Positions 1-13,318 of a DNA stretch of 64,000 bases are shown here, piece by piece. Position numbers and translations under genes: made by a program. Under the pieces are notes generated by a model. It was not told the origin of the DNA. It did not search any database and was given only the letters and a program-made list of their open reading frames with translations. The stretch spans positions 8,398,501 to 8,462,500 of the forward strand of contig CM072336.1 in the NCBI GenBank assembly GCA_036874045.1, given 5' to 3'. How positions within the stretch are numbered: the first letter of the stretch is position 1; each line of letters starts with the position of its first letter. This DNA is from Cymodocea nodosa. Its lineage: Eukaryota > Streptophyta > Magnoliopsida > Alismatales > Cymodoceaceae.

Positions 1-764
1 TTCATCATCACTCTAGATTAACATCCTAGATCATTGACATACACATGACATAGATTAAATGTTTTTAAGATAACAATTTATTACATATTAAAATAATATT
101 TTAAATATAACACTAACCTAACATATTATAGTATTTATATATATAAATAACTCAACATGTATAATTATACTAACTTAACAAGTTACATATGATACTCAAT
201 AACATTTATAACATGAATGCTAACTCAATGAGATGTGTATAACTCATAACTCATTGTATACTAACTTGAACGTATCAATATAGTCCAACTAAACGACATG
301 TTCTTTAGACTTAGCAAATTTTGTGATCCAATATAGAAAGTATAGACATTCGAACAACTTCTTAATAGAACAATGTTTTAAATTTACTTTTTAAATAACT
401 TAATTAATTAAAATATGAATAATATACGTTAGTAGTGTAGCTATCACATCATCAAAACATTCTTAAATAACTGTGTTTTTCAACTTCACAACATATTTTA
501 AACAAAAGCAAAATTTGTTCAATAATCTTTCTTATTTCTTGTTTAAAAACTCAAATCAAACCTTTACAACATAGGCAAAACAAGAAATGAACGAACATTT
601 TGATCCTCATAAATCAAAATATCTTCGCCCTCTGCAGGTTTTGGGTTGATTATATTAGTGTCCATCACATAGAAAAACAAAGGCTGAAACTTGAAGATGT
701 CAGCTACTGCAACTTATGTTGTTTCTTCCATCTTAGTAGGGTCAAGTCAGACAGAGTAAGTCCT
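1..764. other. AT-rich intergenic sequence downstream of the cyclin gene
   Basis: No gene or recognisable element is seen here. The stretch is AT-rich and carries the 3' flank and probably the 3' UTR of the minus-strand cyclin gene, whose stop codon is at 765-767. Short open frames in it have no recognisable content. Confidence 0.6.
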
Positions 765-3166
765 CTACTGTTGATGCATTGCATCCAAGAGGAAGAGTGC
801 TGGTTCATATTTTGCTGCAAATCCAAACCTGAAGGTGTTGTACTTCCTATAAACTCCAGTAAGCTTACCAGTCCCTGCTCTCTGATGAAAATCCACCATC
901 ATTCTAGAGCACTCTCTGCATCATTGGAACTTTTATAAAACATGAAAGAAAAAGAAACATAAGTGGCACGGAAAATATTTAAGTACATACAAAAGCTGCT
1001 CCTCTTTATAACAAGTATGTAATTCACTACATTTGTTCCAATGTCTCATCCCCGTGAGTGTAGTCTGAGCGGTGTAGATGGCAGCAGCGGCAAGCAACGA
1101 AGGCTGGAACTTGAGCATGCCATATTCCACAAGACATAGCTCAATGATGAAGAAGGAAAGGAGCTCCAACTGTTTACAAATCAAGACAACTGTGTTATAG
1201 ATGATGAACAAACATCAAATCAAGCAAGTATCCAAAGTCTGCTGTGATAGAGAGAGAGCATTGGACCTTCTTATCAGAATTTGTTGCCTTTAGAAACCTC
1301 CTCATGAAGACGTATGGAGTTGGTACAGACATGTTGAACTTCAAAGTGTTAACTATTAGTATCTCCTGCAAATCAATTTGATAATTTAGCATTTTGACAG
1401 TTAACATGGGTCACTTGAGCTTCAGACTTGGCATTATTTTATTCTACGATTGACTGCACAGTATAAACATACACGTAGAAAAAGGCAAATTGAATCGATT
1501 TATGCGCTTGTTTTACTTACCATATCAAGGACCTCTTTTCTTGTGTAGGCTCGATCAGATATCAGGATGAGATCATCCACCACTGGGACTGATACCTCCT
1601 CATATTTACAAGCAAGCAGCATGGCCGTCACCCCAACCAACTGCAGCTTCTTCCTGACAACGGTTTGTTGTTCCAGAAATCTGTCAATGATATTAACAGT
1701 CAAGAACAAGGTCTCGTCCATAAGCTCGAACTTGTAATGTACCTGCACGAATACATGCCTCAGACAAAAGGAAGAAAAAATCATCTTTTCCACTAAATAT
1801 TGGCAGAATAGATGAACGTCAAGTTTATTACCTCGATAAGCCAGTCTATCAAAATTGAGCGCATCTTTTCATTAATATCAATTTGGTTAGACATATAGTT
1901 GGGAAAGACACACGAAGAAATCTGCAGGAACCAATGATAATTGTTAGGGGCTTTTTAATTACTTCCAATGAAGTAACCAAGGCAGTAGTAGTAATCTCTT
2001 CTTAGCATGAAACCCTATCAACAAAGAAATTGTTTTATGATGTTTTTTTCCTTCTTTTCGTCAACTGTGCGAATCATTTTGACCTGGAAAAAAATGACCT
2101 GTGTAGCATTCAAGGAAAACTCTATATTCAAAGTTCAAAGGGCCACCGGATAGATAATAGAGCATTTCCACATATCAACATGGCTCAGCGTCAGGGGATC
2201 CAACTTCACCTCCATTTTTCGATAAAAGGTATACACGTCTTCTACATATTCAACCACTGCAAGCGGATTGTCACAATCACAGCTATCTATATCTGGCAAC
2301 GGTTCTTTTGCAAGATCTTCCATTTCCACTTCCCTGAATTCTTCATACATTGCTTCTTCCACTTCTTCGACCATCGGCAGTGGCAAGTCATCATTTAACA
2401 TGTCATCTATATCTACAACACTGGAACAATCCATACAGTTCGCATTTGAGGGAGCCATGAGTGGCTTAGTGTGATTTTCATTTCCGAGAGTGTTGTCCTA
2501 GTTCAAAACAAAACAATCACCACCTTTCACAAACTAATCTCGGTAAAAGAAGATGGGCGATTCTGAATTTTGATGTGGCAAGTACCTGGTTATCAGATTG
2601 TGTCCTCAAAGTAGCAGCAAAACTCCTACACAGACATTTCATCGGTAAGCTTTAAGGCAGAAGAAATAAACATCTACAGGAGACCTCGTAACTTTATCAA
2701 ACCTTGTTATAGGCCTATGGGCAATGGCATTCTTCTTTTCATCGACTACGCTCTTTCTGAAATACAACAACAGAAATGGAAATTGAGAACAAAACAGTTC
2801 CGAACAGTACAAGCACAAAATTAACCAACATCATCTGAAAAAGTTTGAGGCTCCGTATATATTACTCTGGGACTCCTTGTTTACCCGCAGCGGAAGACCT
2901 TGGAGCGTCCACAACATTCTTGATATCCCTCAGAGCCCGACGACCGATTGGCACCACCTCATTCCCAAATTTGCTTACTCCTCCTCCTCCTCCTCCGACC
3001 ACCTTTGGAACATCTGCGTAATTCTCCAAGATCAAAGAAAAAGAAAATAGTCAGAGACCAACATATCGAAACGGACCGTAACAAAGGTGAGGCGAAATCT
3101 TCCATCCTTACCTCCAAACCCAGGGGTTTTTATCACGTTGCGGCCGTTCTCCTTGCATCTCTCCAT
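765..3166 (-). CDS. CYCB2: B2-type mitotic cyclin (ten coding exons)
   Basis: A regulatory subunit of cyclin-dependent kinase that drives G2/M entry in the nucleus. Exons on the minus strand by GT-AG borders and frame: 3166-3112, 3013-2866, 2756-2703, 2625-2586, 2497-2210, 1921-1832, 1742-1521, 1365-1267, 1169-991, 915-765. They total 1326 bp and predict 441 aa, usual for plant cyclin B2. A destruction box RRALRDIKN lies at residues 43-51, for APC/C-mediated proteolysis. The N-terminal half is acidic. The cyclin box starts near residue 215 ([11 protein letters not shown]) and carries HYKFEL, the HxKFEL signature of B-type cyclins. The C-terminal cyclin fold continues through [15 protein letters not shown] to [11 protein letters not shown] near the end. 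The ATG at 3166 opens the first coding exon just after a probable 5' UTR intron acceptor. No break was seen. The exon model is by eye; family assignment is very secure. Confidence 0.95.
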
Positions 3167-3700
3167 GAGCTGTTCTGCAAAACTTTTTTGTCAAAAAAAA
3201 AAAAAAAAAAAAAAACGAAGAAGAAGAAGAAGAAGCAAACAACATATAAGAAATAAGAGGAACCAAACGTTTAGACTGTACATAGGAAAGGGCAAACACG
3301 ACGAAATCGAAGAAAACCCGCCGCCAAAGCAGCACCCAACACAGTGAACATCCAAGATCGACCCATCTGCGGAAACCGATCAAAAAATTGATGGACCGCC
3401 CCCCACATCGAAAGTACCATCCGAAAGAAAGAATGGAAGGTAAATCCTAGTCCTTCACCGTGTTCTTGGATACTCAGATTGAAACCCAACACAACACAAA
3501 CAAGACAAGATCGAGGCAAGACAAAGGAGATCCGTACTTGAAGTCCTGGTCGATCTCTCCTTTCGATCCTCGTCCGCAAGACACAGAAGAGTGTGGTTAC
3601 GTGGATGATGGGGAGAGAGCGGCAGCCTACTGCCCCTCCGCCGCCGTCGGACCAGTTCACCTTCCCCGCTTCTTACTCCTCTTTTCTCTCCGCTTTTCTC
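3167..3700 (-). other. Cyclin gene 5' leader with probable 5' UTR intron
   Basis: Directly upstream of the cyclin ATG, on the minus strand, a pyrimidine-rich stretch (CTT repeats, then a run of about 22 T, plus positions 3193-3235) ends in TTTTGCAG at 3175. This is a textbook polypyrimidine tract and 3' splice site, leaving only 8 bases of leader before the ATG. The upstream leader exon probably lies between about 3430 and 3700; its donor was not fixed. Confidence 0.5.
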
Positions 3701-3760
3701 TCCGCTGTCTAAATTTATCTATACGGCGACGGATGTAACGGGTATGTTCCTGTGTTTGAA

Positions 3761-3771
3761 CCCAACGGCTA
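3761..3771 (+). promoter_or_regulatory. MSA element (mitosis-specific activator) upstream of cyclin
   Basis: The sequence CCCAACGGCTA matches the mitosis-specific activator consensus YCYAACGGYYA at all positions. In plants this site binds three-repeat MYB (MYB3R) factors and gives G2/M-specific transcription of B-type cyclins. It lies about 0.6 kb upstream of the cyclin ATG, likely close to the transcription start. A further AACGG core is at 3737-3741. Confidence 0.65.
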
Positions 3772-3805
3772 GTGAGTGGGTGTTAGATCTGGTGTCAACC
3801 GGAGT

Positions 3806-3816
3806 CCCAACGGTTG
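3806..3816 (+). promoter_or_regulatory. Second MSA-like element upstream of cyclin
   Basis: CCCAACGGTTG matches the MSA consensus at 10 of 11 positions and lies 35 bp from the first element in the same orientation. Paired MSA sites are usual in plant B-type cyclin promoters. Confidence 0.55.
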
Positions 3817-3829
3817 ATTCTTTCAAACG

Positions 3830-6150
3830 TCTCTCCTCAGTGCTCACTTTTATTACTTGCTCCCTTCAGACCAGCTCATCTCATGTGACCGGCCGGCAAA
3901 AGCACTTTCTCTTTCTATTTTATTGAGACAGAGAATTCAATTCTAATTACAAATTTCAGGATTTAATCTATCTATCTTGATAATATATGAAAGAATTTAT
4001 TTTTGCCATTATTAAAATACATTTCTCAATATAAAAAGTACTCTACCTTTTACAATGCTTTTTAATTTTATAATGAATTTAAAGTCGAATTTATTTGGTA
4101 TAAAATTGTCTGAATTTAAATTTTGATAGATCTTAATCAAATAAAAATATTTTAAATAAATTTGATGTATCATTTAACGCCCATTTTGAATTTGTTTATT
4201 TAACTAATTTGGATATTCAGTTGATAGAATTTATATTTATTATCTTATCTATGAATTTTTAATTTTATTTATCTTTATATTTTTTAATATAACTAATCGC
4301 ATTGATGTTCTCTGCAGTAGCGAAAAGTTCACATCGTAATCGTTTCATTCAATGATAATTATGTTGCATAAGTAATTGTTAGAGATGGCTATCTGATATA
4401 ACTCAAGTTGGACCGTGTTTTTGATATATTGATCTTAATGCATATTCTTAAGTTTTACAAATTTGACAGATTGATTTTGTAATTAATAGATCAAAATTAA
4501 TAAAATAAAAAAACTTTGTCTAGTTTTTTGATATATTGTTTCTATAAATAATATATAAATTTGAAAAACAAAATCGTATCGTATTGGTCTACTGCTCAAA
4601 TTAAGTTATATCAGTATAATTTAGTTCTATCAGATGACAACCCAACAAAAATATAATTTTATTGAATAGAATTGTGCTGTGTAATTGAGTTCAGCTTAAT
4701 TAATTAACACATTTAGTAATTATATGATTTTATTGGTTTATGGTTTTCAAACAATATGGTCACTACCTTATTTTAGCAAAATGAGGTGAATCACGTGACA
4801 AATGCTACATGTTTTTTAAAGTTGAAAAATATAAGCATATCCAATTCATATCATTTAACTGTAAAAAAAGAGATGTTCTTATTATGTATCAATTACAAGT
4901 TTCATCCTTATTTTTCTGATGCCAGATTACTTTCTTACACTTGTCACACATCTTCCCATAATATGTAAACAGATCTCTCTCTATATATAATTGTTGTCTA
5001 CACCTTTTTCTATCCTAATGTTGGATTCTTCATGGTGTCAAGCACATAGATTTTGTACTTACGTACATAAATGATATGTAAGAATCTCATTGGATTTACC
5101 AAATGATGTACAAAAACTAGATGACATTGATGATAACTTTTTTATTATTATCTTAGCTCATAGGATGGCGCTCCCAAATATATTTTTTTAGAATAGTTAG
5201 CGTTCCAGGGGTGAACTTGCAGTTAATTAAAAGGGGAAACAAAAAGATGAGAGAAAAACAAATTTAAATCACTTTCCGAGAAAGCAATAAAAGAACACTA
5301 CAAAATCTCTCTCTCCAAGACATACTACAAGATGACTAATCCTTATAAGAAAATTTGAAAAATGTAATAGAGATAAAATCACTTACAAAATGTAATCAGA
5401 CTAATGGGAGCTTTTCCATTATGATATTTTCTCTCTCCCTTCTCTGTACACAACATCAAAAACTTTAAGTTGCTAGCTAGTATGTTGTAACTTAAAATTA
5501 GTTACTTACAACTTAGCCCTTTTTTTCCCCCAAAAGTTTTTACAAATTTTAGTTACTTTTAAATCATTAAACTAGCTAGCTTTTACACCAAATCCTAGCC
5601 ATGCAATTTAAAGTTGATGGCTGGGATGCATATTGGTGCTATATAAGATTTGACACACAACATGGGAAAATAATATATGTTCATGTTGTGCCTGTACATC
5701 TCTCCTTCGCTATGTCTCTAAATACTATGAATGTATTGGGCTTGATATATATTGCAGGATATCCAACTTAATATTTCAATGGATTTTGATTAATTAGTAT
5801 TGAGTAAGCCTTTTTAGTTTATTCTTAAGCATGAACAATTAAGGATCATATGTATAATCTCGCTTCGATTATATATATACATCATTTTTCGTCAATATAT
5901 ATATTACATGTAAACATGATTGAAAGGATAAATTCACCAAAAATGAATTTACTAAAAAGTTGTTTTTTAAATGTCATATTCATATGTTTTGGAAAGTTTT
6001 GTAGGTATATAACATTTTTTATAGGAATTGAAAATAAAAAACTACAAGGAACAATTTGGAGAAGCAATGAACACTTTTTGGGTTTTTTGTACAAATTTTT
6101 CATAAAAATAAATAAAAAAACACTTGAAGACGTGAAACCTCATAAAGTTA
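3830..6150. other. AT-rich intergenic sequence
   Basis: No gene, RNA or classifiable element is seen. Several short frames (for example 4786-4968 and 5850-6158) look random in composition and resemble nothing recognised. Confidence 0.5.
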
Positions 6151-6159
6151 AGGGCTAGA

Positions 6160-6640
6160 GTACAATTTTTGCAATCCTAGAAGTACCCCTTTATAAACCA
6201 TTTTTGGAGCTAATGTGTGACTTCACCTCTCCCTACCCTTAGACGACCACCACACCTCCTCTTGTCCTTCAACCGAAGACTCTTCTTCTCCTTAGTGGTT
6301 GATTTGGCTCTTGGTAACAATAAGAGAGGCTTTTATACATAGGGAAAGGCAAGGAGTTGCGTTGAATACAAGAAGGGAGATCGTAAGGGGCACGTTCAAG
6401 GAGTTGTGTGGGGAAACAATTTCACTCAATCAAGACTTGCTTCTACCAACTAAGTTCAACATCCCCTACATCTTGGAGAGCTATTCCAATGTCATAGCTA
6501 CTACTAGGGTTGCTAGAATACAAAGCAACCTCCATGGAGAAGAAGATCTCAGAGATGTGAAGGAAGATCTTGATGTGAGTGGAGTGATTGATCCTTCTCA
6601 ACACAAGGGTGAATGTTGATTTTACTTTCTTTGGATTAGT
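6160..6640 (+). other. Less AT-rich island with an unrecognised 106-codon frame
   Basis: This block is clearly less AT-rich than its flanks. It holds a frame at 6299-6619 that would encode 106 aa with balanced composition (for example GTFKELCGETISLNQ and STHKGEC-like ends), not the lysine/isoleucine-rich product of random AT-rich DNA. I do not recognise the protein. It lies about 0.8 kb upstream of the Myb/SANT-like part of Harbinger relic H1, so it could be the decayed 5' portion of H1, a fragment of another element, or an exon of an unknown gene. The first explanation is only inferred from position. Confidence 0.3.
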
Positions 6641-7389
6641 ACCTAGATTTTTTTTTTTTGTATTTTTGTTCTAAAAACTTCTCATTTAAGTTGTTCCAAA
6701 CATGTTTCACTTAGATCTAATCTTGTTTGATGCATGTACCTTCTTTCAATACTCAATATACTTCTCTCCACTGAAATGTATATTTCATATGAGGTGTTTC
6801 TAGGATTTGTCACTACAATAAGAAAAAAAGATAATAATAGAATTTATTTACTTCATTTATTATCTAGACTAATAGGCATATTGAGCATTTCAAAATGGTT
6901 AGAAAAACAATTGATGCTTCTTTGTCATTATGAAGTTCAGATAAAAATAAAAAGAGATCAAGCAACTAAGAGATCAATGGTACAATGAAACTTAAATAGT
7001 AGCAAGCATCCAACCAATACATGTTTGAAATTCTATGGTATTCATGATCACTTTCATAAAGAAATAGCATATATTTTGTTAGTTACAAATGTTTATCTTT
7101 AGGTATAAATCTTATCATCCTTGTATTGACTTGATGATGAAGATTTAATGATTTACTAATGTCATGTATTGTAAGTAGATTTATTTATGTTGTGTTTTTT
7201 CATTGTTATCTAACTCATATATGAAAACCATATTTATTAAATATTGTCCTTTTGGTATCATGCCTTAGAATCAAAAGAAATAAACATGTAGATAAGATGA
7301 AATAAACTAAATACATAAATTTTGGTTATATTGCTTATTTAATTTTATAAGTTATGAAATGATTTTGTGTTAAATGTTTATATCATATT

Positions 7390-10300
7390 ACAAGAACATG
7401 ACTTTTGAAAGAAAGAAATACATAAATTGGAGTACTAAACAAGATGAAATATTTTTAGGTATTTTAACAATAGAAATTAATGAAGAAAATACAAAGCAAT
7501 AAGTTGGAAGGATTAAAATAGATACATAGAATAAAATGATTGTAGAGTACAATGATATGACTAAGGTAAATGTTGAGAAGAAATATGTTGATAGTAGAAT
7601 GAAATCCTAGAGAACAATGTTTAAAAATTACACTAAATTTTCAAAGCAAAGTAGATTGGGTGAGACTACATCTCAGGCCATATTAACATTCTTAAAGAAA
7701 TATGAGATGAATTTGTATAAGTTAAATATATTTTTTTAACTTTACACTATTCATTTGTAAATGAACTTCCAAAATATTAATACTTTATCTATATTTATTT
7801 TTTGTAGCAACATTTAGAATGTAAATCATATATAGGAAAGCCATGCATAATATATGATGATTTGTATATAGTATTTGATAATAATATAGTGATTAGAGGC
7901 AATAGCCAAGCTCCTGAAGATGTATAAGTCACACAAGATGTGGAACCCTCAAAATCCATAAACACTTTTAATGTATTTAGTACTCAAGTTCCTTCAACAT
8001 TATTGATGTCAAAGAAGGTGAAGGTAGCTCTAGTCCTTTTACTACAAAGAATGTAATCAAAAAGTTGAAGAAAAGACCTCAACTACATGTTGAGTTTTCT
8101 CATTCCATTGCTAGGTCAATAAATGAAATAAGTGGTGCTGTAATGAAGTTTGTAGAATAGGATAAAGACATATATTAAAAATATGAGTTGAGAAGAAAAA
8201 AAGAAAGAATGAGTTGACATACTTAGTGAAATGGATGATCTTAAGAAGCAAGAGAGTTTTGCTAGAGAATCAAGTGAAAAAGGTTGTTTTTCTATCTCTA
8301 AATAATAATGAAATGTGAGTTGAGTGGTTATGACACAATTTTAATAAAATGTAAAGTTTTAAGTTATTTTTGTTATTGAACTTGTGTTGTTATTGAACTT
8401 GTATTGTTATTTGTATTGTTGTGTGTTTCATATTTAGACATGTATTATTGACATTCACTTAGTTAAAGTTGTTGTAATTTTATGTTGGTTATTTTATTAG
8501 CTTTGTATGTTTATGTTGAATTATTGAAATAATTTATATATTTATGTTTAATTATTGAAATGGTTGGTATATTTATATTTAATTGTTGAAATGTTTGAAA
8601 TTGTTATTATATTATATGTTGGTTCTTTACTTTAGCAAGTAGTCATTTGTTATATAGAGAATAACAAAGAATATAAGCAACAACAATTAAAAAGGCAATG
8701 ATGAAGAGGGTGTATGCTATTGATGTTAGTTGCATAAATGTACAAAATAGTAGCACATTCCCTTATAGATATTATTCCTTAAGCAATTAAATGAATATAT
8801 GGTAAAGAGGAACAAAATTATATTAGTAAATTTCTATACCTCACCAATCATATAATTGTCAAAAAATATATCGCATGAGTCAACATATTTTTATACAATT
8901 TTGTGACTTTCTTAGAAGAGAGGGTAATACAAAATAGTAGAAATATAAGTGTTGAAGAGAAGTTAGCAATTTTTCTTATTAGAATTAGTTAGAACCAATG
9001 ATATGATGTTACAAGTGAATGTTTTCATTGATCTTTAGGAATAGTTAGCACCTATTTCAATAAGATAGTAAATGCTATAATCACATTACATCATATACTT
9101 CTAGCTAAATCTTCATCATCAATACTAAGTAGGATTCAAAATGATTCAAATGTATTCCCATATTTTAAGATAATATGTTCATCAGATTATGTTGTCTCTT
9201 CTAATTCATTAATAGTATTTTTTATGAAATTGATATTATTTAATTTTTTCTAATCAAAATTACATTAGCCCTATTGATGATACACATGTTATGGTCATAA
9301 TTTTTGAAGAAGAAAATACTAGATTCAAAAATAGAAAAAGAGAATTGACATAAAATATCTTGGCAACTTATAATTTTGATATGGAAATCACTTATATTAT
9401 TAAAATATGGAAAATATCAACTATAGACACTCAATAGGATACTACTTCTTGACTACATCTACTTAATGTCTCATTTAGTATGACATTACTTTTGATGTCA
9501 ATGTATTTCTAATATTGAATTGTATTAAGTGCTAAATGTTGAAAAAGTTATGTAGATAAATTTTTTTGGTAGATGTAGATTTTTTAAATCGTTTAGAATT
9601 TATTTTTTCATTTCAAGGTATTCATTATCATCTATTAGAATATAATCACAACTAAGTTCTTGATAGTAAAGTAGAAAATTTTAATTATAGACATTTACAA
9701 TTAAGAAGCATAATAGAATGTACTTTTAGAATGATTAAGCATTGATTTGCTATTTATAGAGCTACATGCCATTTTGGTTTGATATACAAGTGAATATTAT
9801 TTTAGTATGTTTTCTTCTTTAGAATTTCATCAAAAGAGTAGATTAAGAAGATTTACTTGAATATCTTGTAGATGAATTAGTTAAAGTAAATATTAATGAC
9901 CTACCTAATGAATCTCTTACTATTATTGAAGAAGATAATATATGTTGTATTGGTAATTTGAGTATAGAATAAAGGAAGATAGTAGCTGATCGAATGTATA
10001 AACAAATTACGTACTTTATGTGGGAAAAAAAATAATATGTAACATGTATTTTTTTGTTAAAAATGACTTTTAATGAACTATATTTGTGATGTTAATTATA
10101 TGTAAGTTATTTCATATGTTACATTTGTATTTAGTGAAATGTTAATATATATTATATTATTTAAAATATTACTTTTTAAGTTGATAATAATTTTTTTCAA
10201 TTTATTTTCCTAATTTATTATTTAATATTTTAAAAGTTATTAAATTTTTAATTTCTTGTCATTTCTTATAATTACACGAATACTCCAATTTTGAATTTCT

Positions 10301-10417
10301 CAACATTTTCTTTAGTGCACAAACAACACTGTATTTTCTATTATGTTCTACTATATCTATTTTCCACTATTTTCACAATTTCTTGTTGTTTCATTTTCTA
10401 TTATGTGCAAACAGACT
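7390..10417 (+). mobile_element. PIF/Harbinger transposon relic H1
   Basis: Two decayed genes of a PIF/Harbinger element, in the order seen in the better copy H3. First comes a Myb/SANT-like DNA-binding protein (about 7402-7960; recognisable ITWS-like start, KKYVDSRMK and HLECKSYIGKP segments). Then comes a DDE transposase (about 8860-10,035): MSQHIFIQF, VSTYFNKIVNAII, the first catalytic Asp region SPIDDTHV near 9270, then FNYRHLQLRSIIE with the catalytic Glu near 9700. Both frames carry many stops and shifts. The right end near 10,400-10,416 reads GTGCAAACAGAC, the complement of the GTTTGTGCAC-type terminus of H3, and is followed by TTA, the expected kind of 3-bp target. The left end was not resolved. 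Confidence 0.8.
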
Positions 10418-11200
10418 TTAATTAGTGATTAATTACTCCAAGAGAGACTTTGCCGTGGATTTATAGATTCATAAAGCTATTGAAGTTGGAAGAAGGTTAC
10501 TACACTTCTTTATAAACTAGTCATGACTGATGTTACATTGTAATTCTTCAATGAATAGATGGTATTAATTTGTTATGCGTTGATGGTAAAAAAAAAAATT
10601 TAACAAAAAAAGAGAGAACAAGTAATAATAATAATGATAATAATAAAAGAGAAAGCAAGGAAAAAAATAATTCAAAACAATATATATATATATAATATAA
10701 AATGACAAGAAAAAAAGAAAATAAAAAAATAAGAATAAATATGGTAAAAGAACAAATAATAAAGAAAAAAAATCAAATCAAAAGGAAAAAATGAAACAAA
10801 ATAAGACAAAAAAGAGATGGAGCTTTGAGAGCTCTAAGGAAATTTAGGTGTGTTGTCGATCAAATCCCATTTTTGCTCATGCTCTACTATTTAGAATGAA
10901 ATTGTACATATTTTTTATTAAATATTTATTGGCAAATGCAGGATAATTTTATTATCTACATGAAATTAACAAGCTTTCTTATTAAGTAATAAACTCATGT
11001 GAAATATAAAAAATTGCTTCAAATAGAAGAGATTAAATGAAGATTGTGACGTGTAGAAAAAAAAGAAAAAGAAAAAATGTATAATGTTTCTAAACTTGAT
11101 AGAATAAGTTAATGGTGTTTTTGTAAAATCTACAAAAGTTTGTAATGTTTATATAATTCCAACGAAGTTAATTTGTTGCATTCAGGGGTTTTCATAATAT
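10418..11200. other. AT-rich intergenic sequence
   Basis: Simple A-rich and AT microsatellite-like tracts (about 10,590-10,830) with no gene or element recognised. Confidence 0.5.
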
Positions 11201-11204
11201 TATA

Positions 11205-11425
11205 GACTCATAGTATTTGTGTAAACCTAACAAATTTAGTTCATTATGTTTACCATTTTATATAAATATATGGTTCGTACGATTTGTGTAAACATGATGG
11301 AGTTAGCCTATTGTGTTTATCATTTTTATGTTATATAAAGTTCATAGTATTTGTATAAACATAATGGAGTTAATTCATTGTATTTATTAGATTTATATAT
11401 GTAGAGCTTGTAGTGTTTTTCTAAA
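11205..11425 (+). repeat. Short tandem repeat, about 66-73 bp period
   Basis: Three diverged copies of a unit that begins TTTGTGTAAAC, continues through a TTAGTTCATT-like segment and ends TTCATAGTATT follow each other (about 11,213-11,286, 11,287-11,353, 11,354-11,419); a weaker copy may precede them. No coding content. Confidence 0.55.
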
Positions 11426-11739
11426 TACAACGAATAAGCTCAATTGGAAATTAATGACCCCCATACTAAAGTTTCAGTGACTGGAGTTAAAGTAATATTA
11501 ATGTAAATATAGCAATCCTAAATGTTGATCAAAATTAATTACAGATCTTCTATGCCGCATTCATAACTTCTTCCATATTTGTTTTGTTGATTCATTTTCT
11601 TTGTTCTAACATCTATAATTGAGAAATATAACAATTACGATCAATTGGAGGAGCATTGCCAAGTTAGAAACAATGTGATAAATGTGGATTAAATCTCAGT
11701 CACAAGAGTTGATGTTGCAGTTGGAAACTTATATGTGTG

Positions 11740-12420
11740 CAGCTATTATTTAAGAAGTGCATGAGTCTCTCTTCAAGACTCTCTCGCTTAGGTTTTTTCC
11801 TCTCCTTTTGACTAGACCATCCTCTCCTCTTTTCCATCGACTTTCATCCCAAGGAGGCTTGATGACCCTCCTTCTCTTCCCCACCTTGTTCTTCTCGAGT
11901 TTGGCAGCAAACTTAAGCAAGCATTGAAAGGAGAAAGTCACTTAGAAGGTAAAGTTTTAAGGAGGAAGGCTTGGGTGCATGTGGAAGAGGGCCATCCAAG
12001 CTAAAAGGTAGCCAACAATGTCCTTTTGAGGAGATTATCTATAAGGGTGTAGCCAAAGTAAGCTTACTTCCCATTTGGTATGAAAGAGGCCTTGAAGAAG
12101 GAACTTGAAAGGAGGATGTCTCACCTAAGCAAGCTTGAAAGTGGAGGCCAACTTTTAGGGAAACTAGGGTTCTTTTTTTAACTTTGTCTTTTCACTTTTT
12201 ATATCTTAATATATCCACGAAGGATGTATTTTCCATGACTTAATCCTCCTCCTCTATCATGTTTGTTTGTAATGTTTTTGTGTTATTTTAATGAACAATT
12301 GCTTGAAAAATAAAAAAGAAAGTATGTATGCATGTGGGTGTGAAAGTGTATGTGGGTGCCTTGTGTTTGTGACATTGTTTTGTGTTTTTGAAAAATACCC
12401 ACTATCTAATTCATAAGAGT
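11740..12420. other. Unclassified, less AT-rich segment
   Basis: A segment of more balanced composition than its flanks. An antisense frame (11,750-11,941) and the following purine-rich sequence resemble neither host nor element proteins that I recognise. It may be the remnant of an LTR element, but no primer site, polypurine tract or paired ends were found. Confidence 0.25.
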
Positions 12421-13318
12421 TGTTGAATTTAGGGTCTAACCCAACATAAAAAAAAAATCCAACTTTTGATGTTAGGAAGTAATTTGAATCACTTAGGAGT
12501 AAAGTAATTTTTGGAGGTAGGTTAAATTAGGGTTCTAGAGTTTTTATTCAAATTTTTAGTAATTTTTTAGTTTATTTTAGCGGGTTTACTTGCTTTTCCT
12601 TCTATCATAAAGCTTAATTTCATAGGTCTATATGTGGTAGATTTTTTGTGATTTTTCTAGAATTTTTAGAGTTAGATTTTATAAAGATAAAATTAGGGTT
12701 TTAGGGAGTGTGTAGGCAATTTCTAGGGTTTTGATTGATTATCTGGAAATCAAGAAAAACTCCATATAAGTTAAAAAGTTATGCTATGTTTTGAAAGAAA
12801 AAAAAAATTATTCAACCCACCAATTCTAGAAGTAATTAAGGGTATTAACCAACTCGAAATCACAAAGTATAATCAAATTTAAGTTGCAAAGTGATTCCCA
12901 ACTCATCGAGGACATGACCCATACACATATATTACAATTGGGATCATCCACTTACAATAACAAAATTATAAGAACATCTACTACCAGTTTGTTCATGCTC
13001 TCCACCATGCCATCACCTTATAACCTACATCTACATGTGTAAGTCTCTACAAGTCATTAAAAGCTTTGTGTGTTACCTCTTCCTCTACGATTACACAACC
13101 TATGATCTCCCTTTCTAGAAGCTTCACGTGTCACTGCAAACCCATGATGTACATGATGCCATCCCCACTCCTCTCTACTTTATTGTTAGAAGATTGTTAT
13201 AAAAAGGTAGGAGATCTGTGAATGTGGACCATCATCTCTTACAAAAACACATAACGACAATTGAGAATTAGCAACACATTGGATCAACTACAATGAAGAA
13301 CAATCAATGGAAGAAGTT
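12421..13318. other. Intergenic sequence
   Basis: AT-rich, with no recognisable gene or element. It directly precedes the copia-type LTR at 13,319. Confidence 0.4.

Noticed and set aside
2948-3383. Lysine-rich and phenylalanine-rich frames on both strands
   Set aside because: They are translations of the poly-A/(GAA)n tract that serves as polypyrimidine tract before the cyclin 5' UTR splice site.
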